Part shown: in pieces, positions 53,178 through 61,801 of the stretch
Numbering within the stretch: position 1 is the stretch's first letter
How the letters are laid out: the number at the start of each line of letters is the position of its first letter
NCBI GenBank assembly: GCA_039961675.1
Contig: JABRWC010000085.1
Location: forward strand, 1-64,000
Origin: JABRWC01 sp039961675
GTDB taxonomy: Bacteria > Planctomycetota > Phycisphaerae > UBA1845 > Fen-1342
DNA length: 64,000 nt
Direction: 5' to 3'
Program-made: the position numbers and the translations under genes
Notes under the pieces: model-generated
The model's database searches: none
What the model was told of the DNA's origin: nothing
The model's input: only the letters and a program-made list of their open reading frames with translations

Positions 53178-53819
53178 TCACACCACCCCCGCCGTCCGCA
53201 GCCACGTTTGCGCGATCAAGTGATGTCCGGCCACGCTGGGATGGATGCCGTCCGGGGCCCAGAACTCCGGCGGGGCGATCCGCGTCGCCTCGTCGAACAT
53301 GCTCTGGAGCGGCACGAACAGCGCGCCGAACCCGTCCGCGTACCGCTTCGTCACCGCGCGGTAGGCATCGAACGCGGGGAACCAGCGGTCGTCCACGATG
53401 CAGCAGCGCAGCACGAACGGTTCGCCGACGATCAGCCGGGCGTGCGGCAGCTCGGCGCGCGTCAGCGAGAGCAGCTCGTGGAACTGCTGGTCGAAGTCCT
53501 GGACCGTGCCGTCGTAGCGGTGCTCGAGCTTGTCCCAAAGGTCGTTGCCGCCGATGACGATGCTGACCACGTCAGGCTTGAGCTGGATGCAGTCCTGCTT
53601 CCAGCGCTCCAGCAGGTGCCACACGCGGTCTCCCTTGCAGCCGCGGTTGAAGACCAGCAGCCCGTCGTTGGGACGCTTCGCCAGGAGCTGCCCGGCGATC
53701 ATGAACACGTAGCCCTTGCCCAGCCCGTTCGGCAGGTTGGGCGCCGCGACGCGCCGGTCGCGGTCGCAGTCGGTGACGGAGTCGCCCTGAAACAGAATGC
53801 GCGCGTTGTTGGGAATCAC
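53178..53819 (-). CDS. SGNH-family hydrolase (GDSL esterase/lipase)
   Basis: 213 residues. Block I GDSVTD contains Ser14; block II NRGCKGDR; block III GGNDLWD; block V DGIHPSVAGH with the Asp-His pair. No signal peptide, so apparently cytoplasmic or non-classically located. These enzymes deacylate lipids or carbohydrate esters; the substrate is unknown. The gene is bracketed by two same-orientation copies of the MITE-like repeat (C and D), as is the glycosidase gene at 22027. Confidence 0.93.
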   Translation of the reverse strand: MIPNNARILFQGDSVTDCDRDRRVAAPNLPNGLGKGYVFMIAGQLLAKRPNDGLLVFNRGCKGDRVWHLLERWKQDCIQLKPDVVSIVIGGNDLWDKLEHRYDGTVQDFDQQFHELLSLTRAELPHARLIVGEPFVLRCCIVDDRWFPAFDAYRAVTKRYADGFGALFVPLQSMFDEATRIAPPEFWAPDGIHPSVAGHHLIAQTWLRTAGVV

Positions 53820-53979
53820 ATCTCGGCCCTCGTCACACCGCCGCCCTGGGCCGGAGTATACCTGTCCGCGGGCAGGTGAAAACCAGCCACCTGAGGAGAA
53901 CGAGGTTCGCTGCGACAGCCTGTGCAGCCAATGATTGCCGGCAGCAGTCCGGACACGGGAAATCGGCTCGACAGGCGGC

Positions 53980-54085
53980 TAGCTGTCCGTTGAATAAGTG
54001 CGGGCGCGCACACCCAATGGCCGCCAAGACCGGCCTGGCGGCCGGTCCCCCGATGGGCGGACAATTTTTTTTCAACGGACTGTCA
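53980..54085 (-). repeat. MITE-like repeat, copy D
   Basis: About 106 bp. Left end TAGCTGTCCGTTGAA, right end (reverse) TGACAGTCCGTTGAA, TA present only on the left. The internal arms are GGCCGCC and GGCGGCC, replacing GGCCTCC and GGAGGCC of copies A and B: a paired change that keeps the stem. Confidence 0.85.
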
Positions 54086-54154
54086 AGAAGAGACCCACGA
54101 CGATTGACAAATATCTCGCCGATGTGCCCGCAGCCCGGCGGGCCGCGCGTCGGG

Positions 54155-55966
54155 CTACGCCGCCGGCGCGAGCGTGCGATTGGAGCCGTGCGGCAGCGCG
54201 TAGCGGTTGTAGATCAGGAAGATCAGCGCCGTCAGGAACATCAGCACGCCGAAGACGATCCACATCAGGTCCGGCCGCTGCATGTCGCGCGCCAGCGAGC
54301 CATACAACTGTCCCGAGAGGATGCCGCCGAAGAGGTTCCCGAGCGCGACGGCGACGAAGTAGTAGCCCATGTACAGGGCCTTCTTGTCCTCGGGCGCGAT
54401 GCGTCCGACGTACTCCTGGCTGGTGGGGCTGGCCATCATCTCGCCGAAGGAGAAGATCAGGATGCCGGCGCAGACGATCCATCCCAGGCCGCCGGGGCCG
54501 AGCATTCCCTGGTCGCCGGCCAGCGCCGACAGACCAATGCCCACGCCGGCGACGACCATGCCGAGGATCATCGCCGTGAACTGGTGAAAGCGTGAGATCA
54601 CGAACGACACCAGCACCTGAAAGCAAACGATCCCGAGTGCGTTCAGATTGATGATGAACTCGGGATTGAACTGTCGCCCGGCGGCGATCACCTGGTCGGT
54701 CACGCGGTCCGCCGTCGCGTCCGCCGCGAGCGCCAGTTCCCGAAGCTGCGCGGGCGCAAGGCGGACCTTGCTTTCCAGAAGCGTCCGCGCCGCGTTCCGC
54801 AGGGCGTCGTCCGGAATGCTCCCCGCCGTGCGGGCGTCGAGCAGCGCTTCCACCTTTTTCTTGATTTCGGCGCGCTCAGCTTCGTTAATCGTTGCCACGT
54901 ACTCGGCTGCCCGTTCGCCGAACACGACTTTCGTGGCGTTAATGAGAGGGCGGGTCTCGGTGAAGTCCCGGATGTACTCCGGCATGGTCAGGAAAATCTG
55001 GTTGAACGCCGTCCAGAACCCCGAGAGGATCAGCAGGTAAGTCGCGAACCGCCAGTTGCTGCAATGCATGCGCTGAAGCAGCCACACTGGCCGTGGCCCG
55101 GAGTCGCCCCGGCGTACGGGGACCGCGAGCAAACCATCCCACAGGAAGTTCAGCACCAGCCACGCGGGCACGAAGATGGCGCAGTGCGTCCAGGTGAACC
55201 ACTCGTATTCCAGGCTGGCGAGCAGCAGCGCGATGAGCGCCACGAACACGGTCAACCCAAAGCGCGCGTTGCCAATCACCTCGTAGGTGTTGGACAGCAC
55301 CTGCCGGAGCGAGCGTCGGCTGGCCGAATCGGCTTCGGTCGTCGGCTCGCGGTACAGCAGCAGGCAGATTACGAGGTTGACGAGCGCCCATCCGGAAGAC
55401 GCCATGAAGACGTACTTCCATTCCCAACCGCGCACCACGCCCGCCACGATCGGCCCGACGAACCCGCCGACGTTCACCATCATGTAGAAAATGCCGAAGC
55501 CCATGCGCGAGTTCGACTCGTTCGTCAGCCGCGCGACCGTCCCCACCACAACCGGCTTGAAGATCGCCGCCGCCACCGCCACGCAGAAGAACGCCATCAG
55601 GAACGTCGGCATGGTCTTGAACTGGCCCAGCGCGTAGTAGAACACCGCCATGCCGACGTAGGCGATGATGAACATCTTTTTGTAGCCGTAGCGGTCGGCC
55701 AGCGCGCCGGTCAGCACGGGCATCAGGTACAGCAGGAACGGAATGATGGCCTGGATCGCCCCGCGCTGCTCCGACGTGAACCCCAGCCCGCCGGTCTCCA
55801 CCGGGCCGGTGATGTACAGCGAGCTGACGGCGAAGAAACCGTACCACGCCATCCGCTCGAAGATCTCCATCGTGTTGGCGATCCAGAAGCTGCCCGGGAA
55901 GCTGCGGACCTGGGCCAGAAAACCGGGCGGGCGAGATTCAGCGCTCGCGGAGGCGAATTGATTCAC
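54155..55966 (-). CDS. POT/MFS-type transporter, copy 1
   Basis: 603 residues. About 12 membrane helices; signature EIFERMAWYG in helix 1 and FYMMVNVGGFVGP in helix 5 match the proton-dependent oligopeptide transporter motifs ExxERxxYY and FYxxINxG. Between about residues 335 and 430 there is a hydrophilic insert (ETRPLINATKVVFGERAAEYVATINEAER...) not found in ordinary POT proteins. Substrate probably peptides, inferred from family. The paralogue lies 277 bp upstream on the same strand. Confidence 0.85.
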   Translation of the reverse strand: MNQFASASAESRPPGFLAQVRSFPGSFWIANTMEIFERMAWYGFFAVSSLYITGPVETGGLGFTSEQRGAIQAIIPFLLYLMPVLTGALADRYGYKKMFIIAYVGMAVFYYALGQFKTMPTFLMAFFCVAVAAAIFKPVVVGTVARLTNESNSRMGFGIFYMMVNVGGFVGPIVAGVVRGWEWKYVFMASSGWALVNLVICLLLYREPTTEADSASRRSLRQVLSNTYEVIGNARFGLTVFVALIALLLASLEYEWFTWTHCAIFVPAWLVLNFLWDGLLAVPVRRGDSGPRPVWLLQRMHCSNWRFATYLLILSGFWTAFNQIFLTMPEYIRDFTETRPLINATKVVFGERAAEYVATINEAERAEIKKKVEALLDARTAGSIPDDALRNAARTLLESKVRLAPAQLRELALAADATADRVTDQVIAAGRQFNPEFIINLNALGIVCFQVLVSFVISRFHQFTAMILGMVVAGVGIGLSALAGDQGMLGPGGLGWIVCAGILIFSFGEMMASPTSQEYVGRIAPEDKKALYMGYYFVAVALGNLFGGILSGQLYGSLARDMQRPDLMWIVFGVLMFLTALIFLIYNRYALPHGSNRTLAPAA

Positions 55967-56161
55967 AATCCAGTTCCTTTCGAAATCATCAGCAAGGCGC
56001 CGGCGAGAAACTCAGCGCCCGGTCGCCATCGAAACTCGCAACCATCTGTCCGAGCCGCGCGCCGGCGAGCGCGAAATATCGACGGGGCCGTGCGTGCGCC
56101 GCCAGCGCCTGTCGCCCGTGCGGATGCTTCGCTGCGTTGCAGTCCCGCCTTGAATTGGTCC

Positions 56162-56188
56162 CCGCTCCCTTACGGTCGCGGCTCGGAT
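56162..56188 (+). repeat. Short recurrent intergenic motif, copy 5
   Basis: CCGCTCCCTTACGGTCGCGG followed by CTCGGAT. One base of the core differs (TTACGG for TCACGG). Lies between the two transporter genes. Confidence 0.6.
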
Positions 56189-56243
56189 CGGCGCCCCCTC
56201 CACATGGTCGCGACGCAAATCGGCGGCGCAGCTCGGCTCGACG

Positions 56244-58193
56244 TCAGTGAATCCCGTGAAGCATCGGCTTCAGGAATCGGAGCATCAGCAGCATCAGCAC
56301 CGTGGCCCCCGCCGCGATGGCGCCGAAGATCATGAAATACTCTGTAGGCGTCATGTTGCCCCAGTATCCGCCCACGAAGTGCGCCGAGTAGTTCGCCAGC
56401 GCCCCGGTGGTGAAGAACCAGATGCCCATGAACAGCCCGACGTACTTGGGATGCGCGGCCTTCGTCACCAGCGACAGCCCGACCGGCGAGAGGCACAGCT
56501 CCCCCACCGTCACCAGGAAATAGAACAGCAGCAGCCAGAGGATGCTCACGCGCAGTTTGGAAGACTCAACGTAAATCTTCGTCACCGCCTCGCGAAACGC
56601 CGGCTCCGCCGCCGCGGCCAGGAGCTGCGCGTGCTCGCGGTCCGGGATCACGGCCGTGGCGGTGAGCGTGCGCGTCGCGGCTTCCCAGCCGACGCTCGTC
56701 GGCCAGCCCGCGATGGGCACCGGGTCGCCCGCGGTCGCGGGGACATCCGCCTGAACCGTCCACTTTGCGGTGCTGTGCGCGAGGCGCGCCGCTTCGGCCG
56801 CGTCCGCGGCTTTCTGCTTCAGCTCGTTCACGGCGGCGGCGAACTGCGGATCGGCCGTAGCGCCGAGCACGCGTGTCCAGTCGAGATCGGTGAGTACTCC
56901 GCTCATGTGCAGCGTGCCGGCTTCGTACCGCAGACGCGTCGCGCCGAAGTTGGTGACGTCCCCATCGGATCGTTGGACGATCCGGCCGTCCGGCTCGACG
57001 CTCAACCCCCTCGGAATCGCGGCCAGCGGCGCGCTGGTCGGGCCATTCTCGCGCTGCGCCGCGGCGATCACGGCGCCGTAGCCCAGCGTGAGGAAAAACA
57101 CGCCCATTGCCATCTTCATCGGCGTCGAAGGCTGCAACCCGCGCTTGTCCAGGAACGTCCACAGCCAGGCAAACAGCACGGCCAGCGAGATGATGAACCC
57201 GGGGTTGATGGACTGCGTCGCCGCCGGACCCATCTGCCAGTCGGATATCCCGCCGTCGGCCGGGTAGGCGGGGAACGCCCCGGTCGCTGCGTCGGCGATG
57301 ACGGCCGTTTTCGGTTCGCCGCGGAAGATCCATAGGTTCGTATGCTTGTCGGCCCAGAGGTTCATCACGTTGGCGGCCTGCTCAAAACCGACCCAGAACA
57401 GCACGGCGAACAGGCAGATGATGACCAGCACGACCGCGCGCTCGGCGTACACGCGCGACATCGGGACGCCCTTCTCGTTCACCGCGTCCGCTGTGGACCC
57501 CCGCGACTCCCCGCGCTCGGCCTCCTTGGCCTCCAGCTCGCGGATCGCCTTCTCGCGCCGCACCACGGAGCTCATGCCGGAGATGTAGACGATCAACCCG
57601 ATCACCATGCCGACGCCCGCGGCGGCGAAGCCGACGTGATAGTTGAAGTTGACGCGAAGCGCCTCGCACACGAGCGGACCGAGGAACGCCCCGGTGTTGA
57701 TTCCCATGTAGAAGATCGTGAACGCGGAGTCGCGGCGGTCGTCCTTTGCCCGATAGAGCGCGCCTACCTGCGTGGAGATGTTCGGCTTGAGGAATCCGGT
57801 GCCGACAATCAGGAACCCGAGGCCGGCATAGAAGAAGGGCAGCGGCTCGAACGCCAGCAGGAAATGCCCGGTCGCGATCAGCACGCCGCCGATCACGACC
57901 GACCAGCGCGCCCCGAGCAGCTTGTCCGCGACGATGCCGCCGAGGATGGGCGTGGCGTAGACCAGCCCCGCGTACCAGGCCATCACATGCGAGGCGCTTT
58001 CCTGCGTCCAGAACAGGTAGTTTACCATGTAGAGGATGAGCAGCGCCTTCATGCCGTAGAAGCTGAAGCGCTCCCACATCTCGGCGAAGAACAGCGTAAA
58101 CAGGCACTTCGGGTGGCCGAAAAGCTCGCCCTCGGTCCGGCCGGTCGCAATCGCTGCCGCTCCCGCCGGCGATTCGTTGAGCGCTGTTTTCAA
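56244..58193 (-). CDS. POT-family peptide transporter, copy 2 (TTG start)
   Basis: 649 residues from a TTG at 58193, chosen because a GAGGAG lies 7 nt upstream; an ATG 75 bp upstream has no site and would add a non-membrane N-terminus. POT motifs FAEMWERFSFYGMKALL and FYMGINTGAFLGP are clear. A loop after helix 7 and a long hydrophilic insert of about 150 residues (TSAPLAAIPRGLSVEPDG ... EAVTKIYVES) between later helices are unusual. The insert contains repeated LTATAVIPDREHAQLLAA-like beta segments and may face the periplasm. Likely proton-coupled di/tripeptide uptake, inferred from family. Confidence 0.88.
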   Translation of the reverse strand: MKTALNESPAGAAAIATGRTEGELFGHPKCLFTLFFAEMWERFSFYGMKALLILYMVNYLFWTQESASHVMAWYAGLVYATPILGGIVADKLLGARWSVVIGGVLIATGHFLLAFEPLPFFYAGLGFLIVGTGFLKPNISTQVGALYRAKDDRRDSAFTIFYMGINTGAFLGPLVCEALRVNFNYHVGFAAAGVGMVIGLIVYISGMSSVVRREKAIRELEAKEAERGESRGSTADAVNEKGVPMSRVYAERAVVLVIICLFAVLFWVGFEQAANVMNLWADKHTNLWIFRGEPKTAVIADAATGAFPAYPADGGISDWQMGPAATQSINPGFIISLAVLFAWLWTFLDKRGLQPSTPMKMAMGVFFLTLGYGAVIAAAQRENGPTSAPLAAIPRGLSVEPDGRIVQRSDGDVTNFGATRLRYEAGTLHMSGVLTDLDWTRVLGATADPQFAAAVNELKQKAADAAEAARLAHSTAKWTVQADVPATAGDPVPIAGWPTSVGWEAATRTLTATAVIPDREHAQLLAAAAEPAFREAVTKIYVESSKLRVSILWLLLFYFLVTVGELCLSPVGLSLVTKAAHPKYVGLFMGIWFFTTGALANYSAHFVGGYWGNMTPTEYFMIFGAIAAGATVLMLLMLRFLKPMLHGIH

Positions 58194-58452
58194 GTGCAGA
58201 CTCCTCGCAGATCGATGAACGCTCGCGGCCGCGCGTCCGCTGCCGTGCACGGCAATGATGGCGCCCATGAATGAGCGCGAGCGGAGAGGATACTCGAAAT
58301 CCGCACCCGCGGAATACGGGCGCCTGCCCGGTTCGACGCCGACCGCACGCGGCAGCCGGGTCCTCTCGCCGGCGATCGGCGGCGAAAGGCGCGGGGCGGC
58401 GCAGACCGTCGCCGGTCCGCGCCGCCCCGACTCATCCCGTCCCGAAACCTCA

Positions 58453-61233
58453 CTACAAGCCGAAGTTGGTCAGCAGCGCCGAGAGGTCCGGCAGGTCCAC
58501 GCAGCCGCTGCCGTCCAGGTCTGCGGCCGGGTCGTAACCCGCGTCGCCGACGCACAGACCGAACGACGTGAGAAGCTGCGACAGGTCCGCCAGGTCCACG
58601 TCGCCGTCGCCGTCCAGGTCACCCTCGATGAAGCAAACTTCGGTGTCGATCCGCGAAATCCACGTCCGCCACGAGCCAGTGGTGTATTCGTGGATTGCCC
58701 AGAAGCGGTTCGGCGTGGCGGGGTCGGGCTGAATCCCCGAGTAGTCGCCCCAGCGGCCGGAGTTGTCGGGCGTCGTGCTCGACTTTTGTACCGTCATCGT
58801 GCGGAACGTCCCTGGCGTGTCGCACTCCAGCCGGTACGTCGTGCCCATGCTCAGCCGCTCCGTCGGCGAGCTGCGCGAGAAGCACATCGCCGCCGTCCCG
58901 TTGCTGTTCGCGGTGATCGAGCAGAAGAACGTGCGGACCGTGCCGCCCGGGTCGATCTCGCCCGACTGGACCAGCGCCGGCGTGCCGCTGCTGGGCCAGC
59001 CGTTCGTCGCAATCTGGTACCAGCGCGCCCGCACGCGCGTGCTGTTCACGTGCTGGCAGGCCCAGAACGAGCCGTCGCGGTACGCCACGCTCCACATGCG
59101 CTGGTCGAACGTCTCCGGCCGGACGCTGCTGCCGAGCTGCGGCGGGTCCTCGGGGTCGTCATAAGACGACACGGGCACCAGGAACTCCGACACCGTCGGC
59201 GTCGTGAGTCCGTTCGTGATCGCGATCAGCCGCACGCGGTCGTTGCCGAAGCCCTCGCGGTGCTCCAGCAGATAGAAGAGGTTCCCCGCGAAACACTGCG
59301 GCGGGACGCCGGCCGACTGCGTGGAGGTGCTGAGCGTAAACGAGCGCGTGATGGCCGGCGGGCTGCCGACCAGCAGCGATGCCTTGTCGTAAATGTACAC
59401 GGGGTAGTTCGCGGTGATGCCGAAACCGTCGCCGGTCACGATCACCGCCTGTTCGTTCACACCGATGTTCGGCGAGTCGAACAGGTCGCCCGCGAGTCCG
59501 GTCGTCTCGAAGCGGTACTTGAACCAGCTCCCCGCCGCGGTTGAATCGTCGGACACGGCGATCAGCACGTACGACCGGTTCCCCGGCGCGAACGCCTCCG
59601 CCGCCATCGCGAAGAACCGCCCGCTCATCTCGTCGTAGATCACCTCCGGGTCGAACACGAAGCCCGTCGCGCCCACGCTGCCCCAGAACCCGAACGAGTC
59701 CTCGATCTCGTCCGTAAACAGCAGGCCGCCATTCTTGTTGAAGATCGAGATACGGCCGTTCGTCATCGCGACGATGTCGCTCGGCCCGACCGCGATATGC
59801 GGGTCCGGCGGCGTCCAACCTGTGCTCAGGATCGCGTCGAAGCCGAAATCTACGCCGCGCTCGGTGCGGATTTCACGCTCCCCCAGCTCAATCTCGTCCG
59901 GGTTGAACGTCGGCGGGCGATGCGGATCCGCGGCCCGGTCGCCAGCATCGGCCGGAGCCATCCCGGGCGTCACTCCCTGAATACGTCCAGCCAGTTCGAA
60001 CGGCTGGGGCGCGATCGTCGTGACGTAGACGCCCGACTTATCGCCCTGCCCTCCGTCGCCGCTCCAGATGCAAAGGAGCTCGCCGCCCGGTCCGAACGTG
60101 AGCCGCTGCGTTCCCGCAGCCTCGCGCAGCTCCTGGCCGCCCTCCGTGCGGCGGTTCACGCGGAACTCACCGCCGACGCGAGATCCGTCCGCGGCGAACC
60201 ACTGCGCAAATATCCCCGTACCCGCGCCGTCGCTGCTGTTCCAGGCGATCGCGAAGCTCCCGTCGGCCCGCGCGGCGATCGCCGCCGCGTTCTGCGGACC
60301 GGCGCGAACGGTATTCGCAACGAACGGTGCATCGACCGGCGCGCCCGCCCGATCCAGCCGCCGGGCGATCACGCCGTAATCGTCGCCGTCTGACTCCGCG
60401 TCCAGCCACGCCACGACGTACCCGTCGCCTGTCGCCGCCACGACTGGCTCGATCTGGCTGGCCCGCGGCGAGCCGCTGACGTCGATCTCGTCGCCGACGA
60501 GCGAGCCGTCGCCGTCGAGCCGGCGCGCGGCGATTCCGGCGGGCCGGCGTTGCTCGTCGAGCTTCGCGTAGACGACCAGGAACCCGCCGTCCGGACCGGC
60601 CGCGATCGACGCCGTCAGCGCGCCGCCGGCGCCGCCACGCAGGTTGACCTCATCCGAAAGCGGCGTCCCGTCAGCACCCAACACGCGGGCGCAGACCCGC
60701 GGCGTCGCCTTCACCTCCTCGACCGACGTCCAGGCGATCGCCGCCGCGCCGGCCGGGTTCACGGCCACCACGGGGTCGACCTGGTGTCCCTGGCCGCGCT
60801 GATTCACCGGCACGTCGCGCGGAGCGGCGCCGGAGTCGATGCGCGCGGCCACGATGCTGCCGGCATGCCCATCGGCGCCGAAAACCTGCCGCACACTCCA
60901 GACCGCATCCCCGCCGCAAGCGACAGCCGGGTTCAGCTCATGCGCGCCGGTGACGTCGCCGAGCCTCGTTTCGGCCCCATCCGCCACGCCGAGCGGCGTG
61001 AACGCCTGCGTGTACACGCCGTAGCGACCGTCGTTCTGCCTGCGGCTCGACCAGATGGCGACGAATGAGCCGTCGGGCCGACTGGCGATCGCGGGTTCCT
61101 CCTGGGCGCTCGCGGCGAACGTGCTGGCGCGGAACTCGTAGCGCCAGCAGGTCGCGCCCGCGACGAGCATCGAATCGGGTCCCGGCGCGACCGGCGCGTA
61201 CGGAATCAACGCAGCGGCGATCCACGGTGTCAT
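58453..61233 (-). CDS. Large secreted beta-propeller-like protein with dockerin-like tail
   Basis: 926 residues from the ATG at 61233 (signal-like MTPWIAAALIPYAPVAPG, weak). The N-terminal half is made of repeated EPAIASRPDGSFVAIWSS-type blocks with a period near 45 residues (EPVVAATGDGYVVAWLD, AAAIAARADGSFAIAWNS). The second half (from GWTPPDPHIAVGPSDIVAMTNGRISIF) is of unknown type, with GVPPQCFAGNLFYLLEH and WGDYSGIQPDP. The C-terminus has the double EF-hand tag with the Cys pair. Probably extracellular; activity unknown. Confidence 0.8.
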   Translation of the reverse strand: MTPWIAAALIPYAPVAPGPDSMLVAGATCWRYEFRASTFAASAQEEPAIASRPDGSFVAIWSSRRQNDGRYGVYTQAFTPLGVADGAETRLGDVTGAHELNPAVACGGDAVWSVRQVFGADGHAGSIVAARIDSGAAPRDVPVNQRGQGHQVDPVVAVNPAGAAAIAWTSVEEVKATPRVCARVLGADGTPLSDEVNLRGGAGGALTASIAAGPDGGFLVVYAKLDEQRRPAGIAARRLDGDGSLVGDEIDVSGSPRASQIEPVVAATGDGYVVAWLDAESDGDDYGVIARRLDRAGAPVDAPFVANTVRAGPQNAAAIAARADGSFAIAWNSSDGAGTGIFAQWFAADGSRVGGEFRVNRRTEGGQELREAAGTQRLTFGPGGELLCIWSGDGGQGDKSGVYVTTIAPQPFELAGRIQGVTPGMAPADAGDRAADPHRPPTFNPDEIELGEREIRTERGVDFGFDAILSTGWTPPDPHIAVGPSDIVAMTNGRISIFNKNGGLLFTDEIEDSFGFWGSVGATGFVFDPEVIYDEMSGRFFAMAAEAFAPGNRSYVLIAVSDDSTAAGSWFKYRFETTGLAGDLFDSPNIGVNEQAVIVTGDGFGITANYPVYIYDKASLLVGSPPAITRSFTLSTSTQSAGVPPQCFAGNLFYLLEHREGFGNDRVRLIAITNGLTTPTVSEFLVPVSSYDDPEDPPQLGSSVRPETFDQRMWSVAYRDGSFWACQHVNSTRVRARWYQIATNGWPSSGTPALVQSGEIDPGGTVRTFFCSITANSNGTAAMCFSRSSPTERLSMGTTYRLECDTPGTFRTMTVQKSSTTPDNSGRWGDYSGIQPDPATPNRFWAIHEYTTGSWRTWISRIDTEVCFIEGDLDGDGDVDLADLSQLLTSFGLCVGDAGYDPAADLDGSGCVDLPDLSALLTNFGL

Positions 61234-61801
61234 GCTTGGCTCCAAACTTGAATGGTCTGGTTCACTGGCGCGGCCGGCACGGTGTAACACACCAAGACGG
61301 CATCAGCGGGCTCGTCTCCGCCGCCCCTTCTGTGGTATATCCGAAGCGGACGGCGTGGAGCAAGCCTAAACGCTGCCATCGCCGCCAAAGGTCCGGGATT
61401 GTCCTGCTGACTTTCAGAATGGCTGAGTACATTAGAAGTTGCGCGACCGGCCTTGCGGTCATGCTGCCGCCCGCCGCAGGCGCCCGTAGCATCGCTGGTA
61501 CGAGTGGCGCGCATCTTGAATGAGCGATTCTCCGCGTCGCGGACGCTCCGCTCAGGACCACTCGCTGTGCTGTGACACTTTCGCGGCGCGCGATCGCCTG
61601 CGCCGCCAGCCGAGCAACTCCCCAGAAAAAGAATCGCTGATTTCGGTCCGCCGCTCGCTCTTCGGGCGTGACAGGAGTGAGCCGGGCGGCACGGTTGCCG
61701 CACCGCCGCCCGATCTCGCGCACGAATGCGAGCGTTCGGCCGGTCGGCGCCGCGCCGCGACCCGGCCCGTCAACGGTTCCTTCCAAGCAGAGGAGAAATG
61801 C
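61234..61801. other. Divergent intergenic region
   Basis: 568 bp between two divergent exported-protein genes. An open frame on each strand lacks SD, codon bias and homology. No clear promoter pair was found; it presumably holds both promoters. Confidence 0.4.

Noticed and set aside
53168..53180. TGTCTCACA near the 3' end of the SGNH gene, like the end of the 47340 element
   Set aside because: Only 9 bases match and no opposite end is found; part of it is the stop-codon region of the gene, so it is probably chance.
61262..61786. 174-residue minus-strand ORF in the last divergent gap
   Set aside because: No SD or family; plus-strand frame over the same bases is equally featureless.
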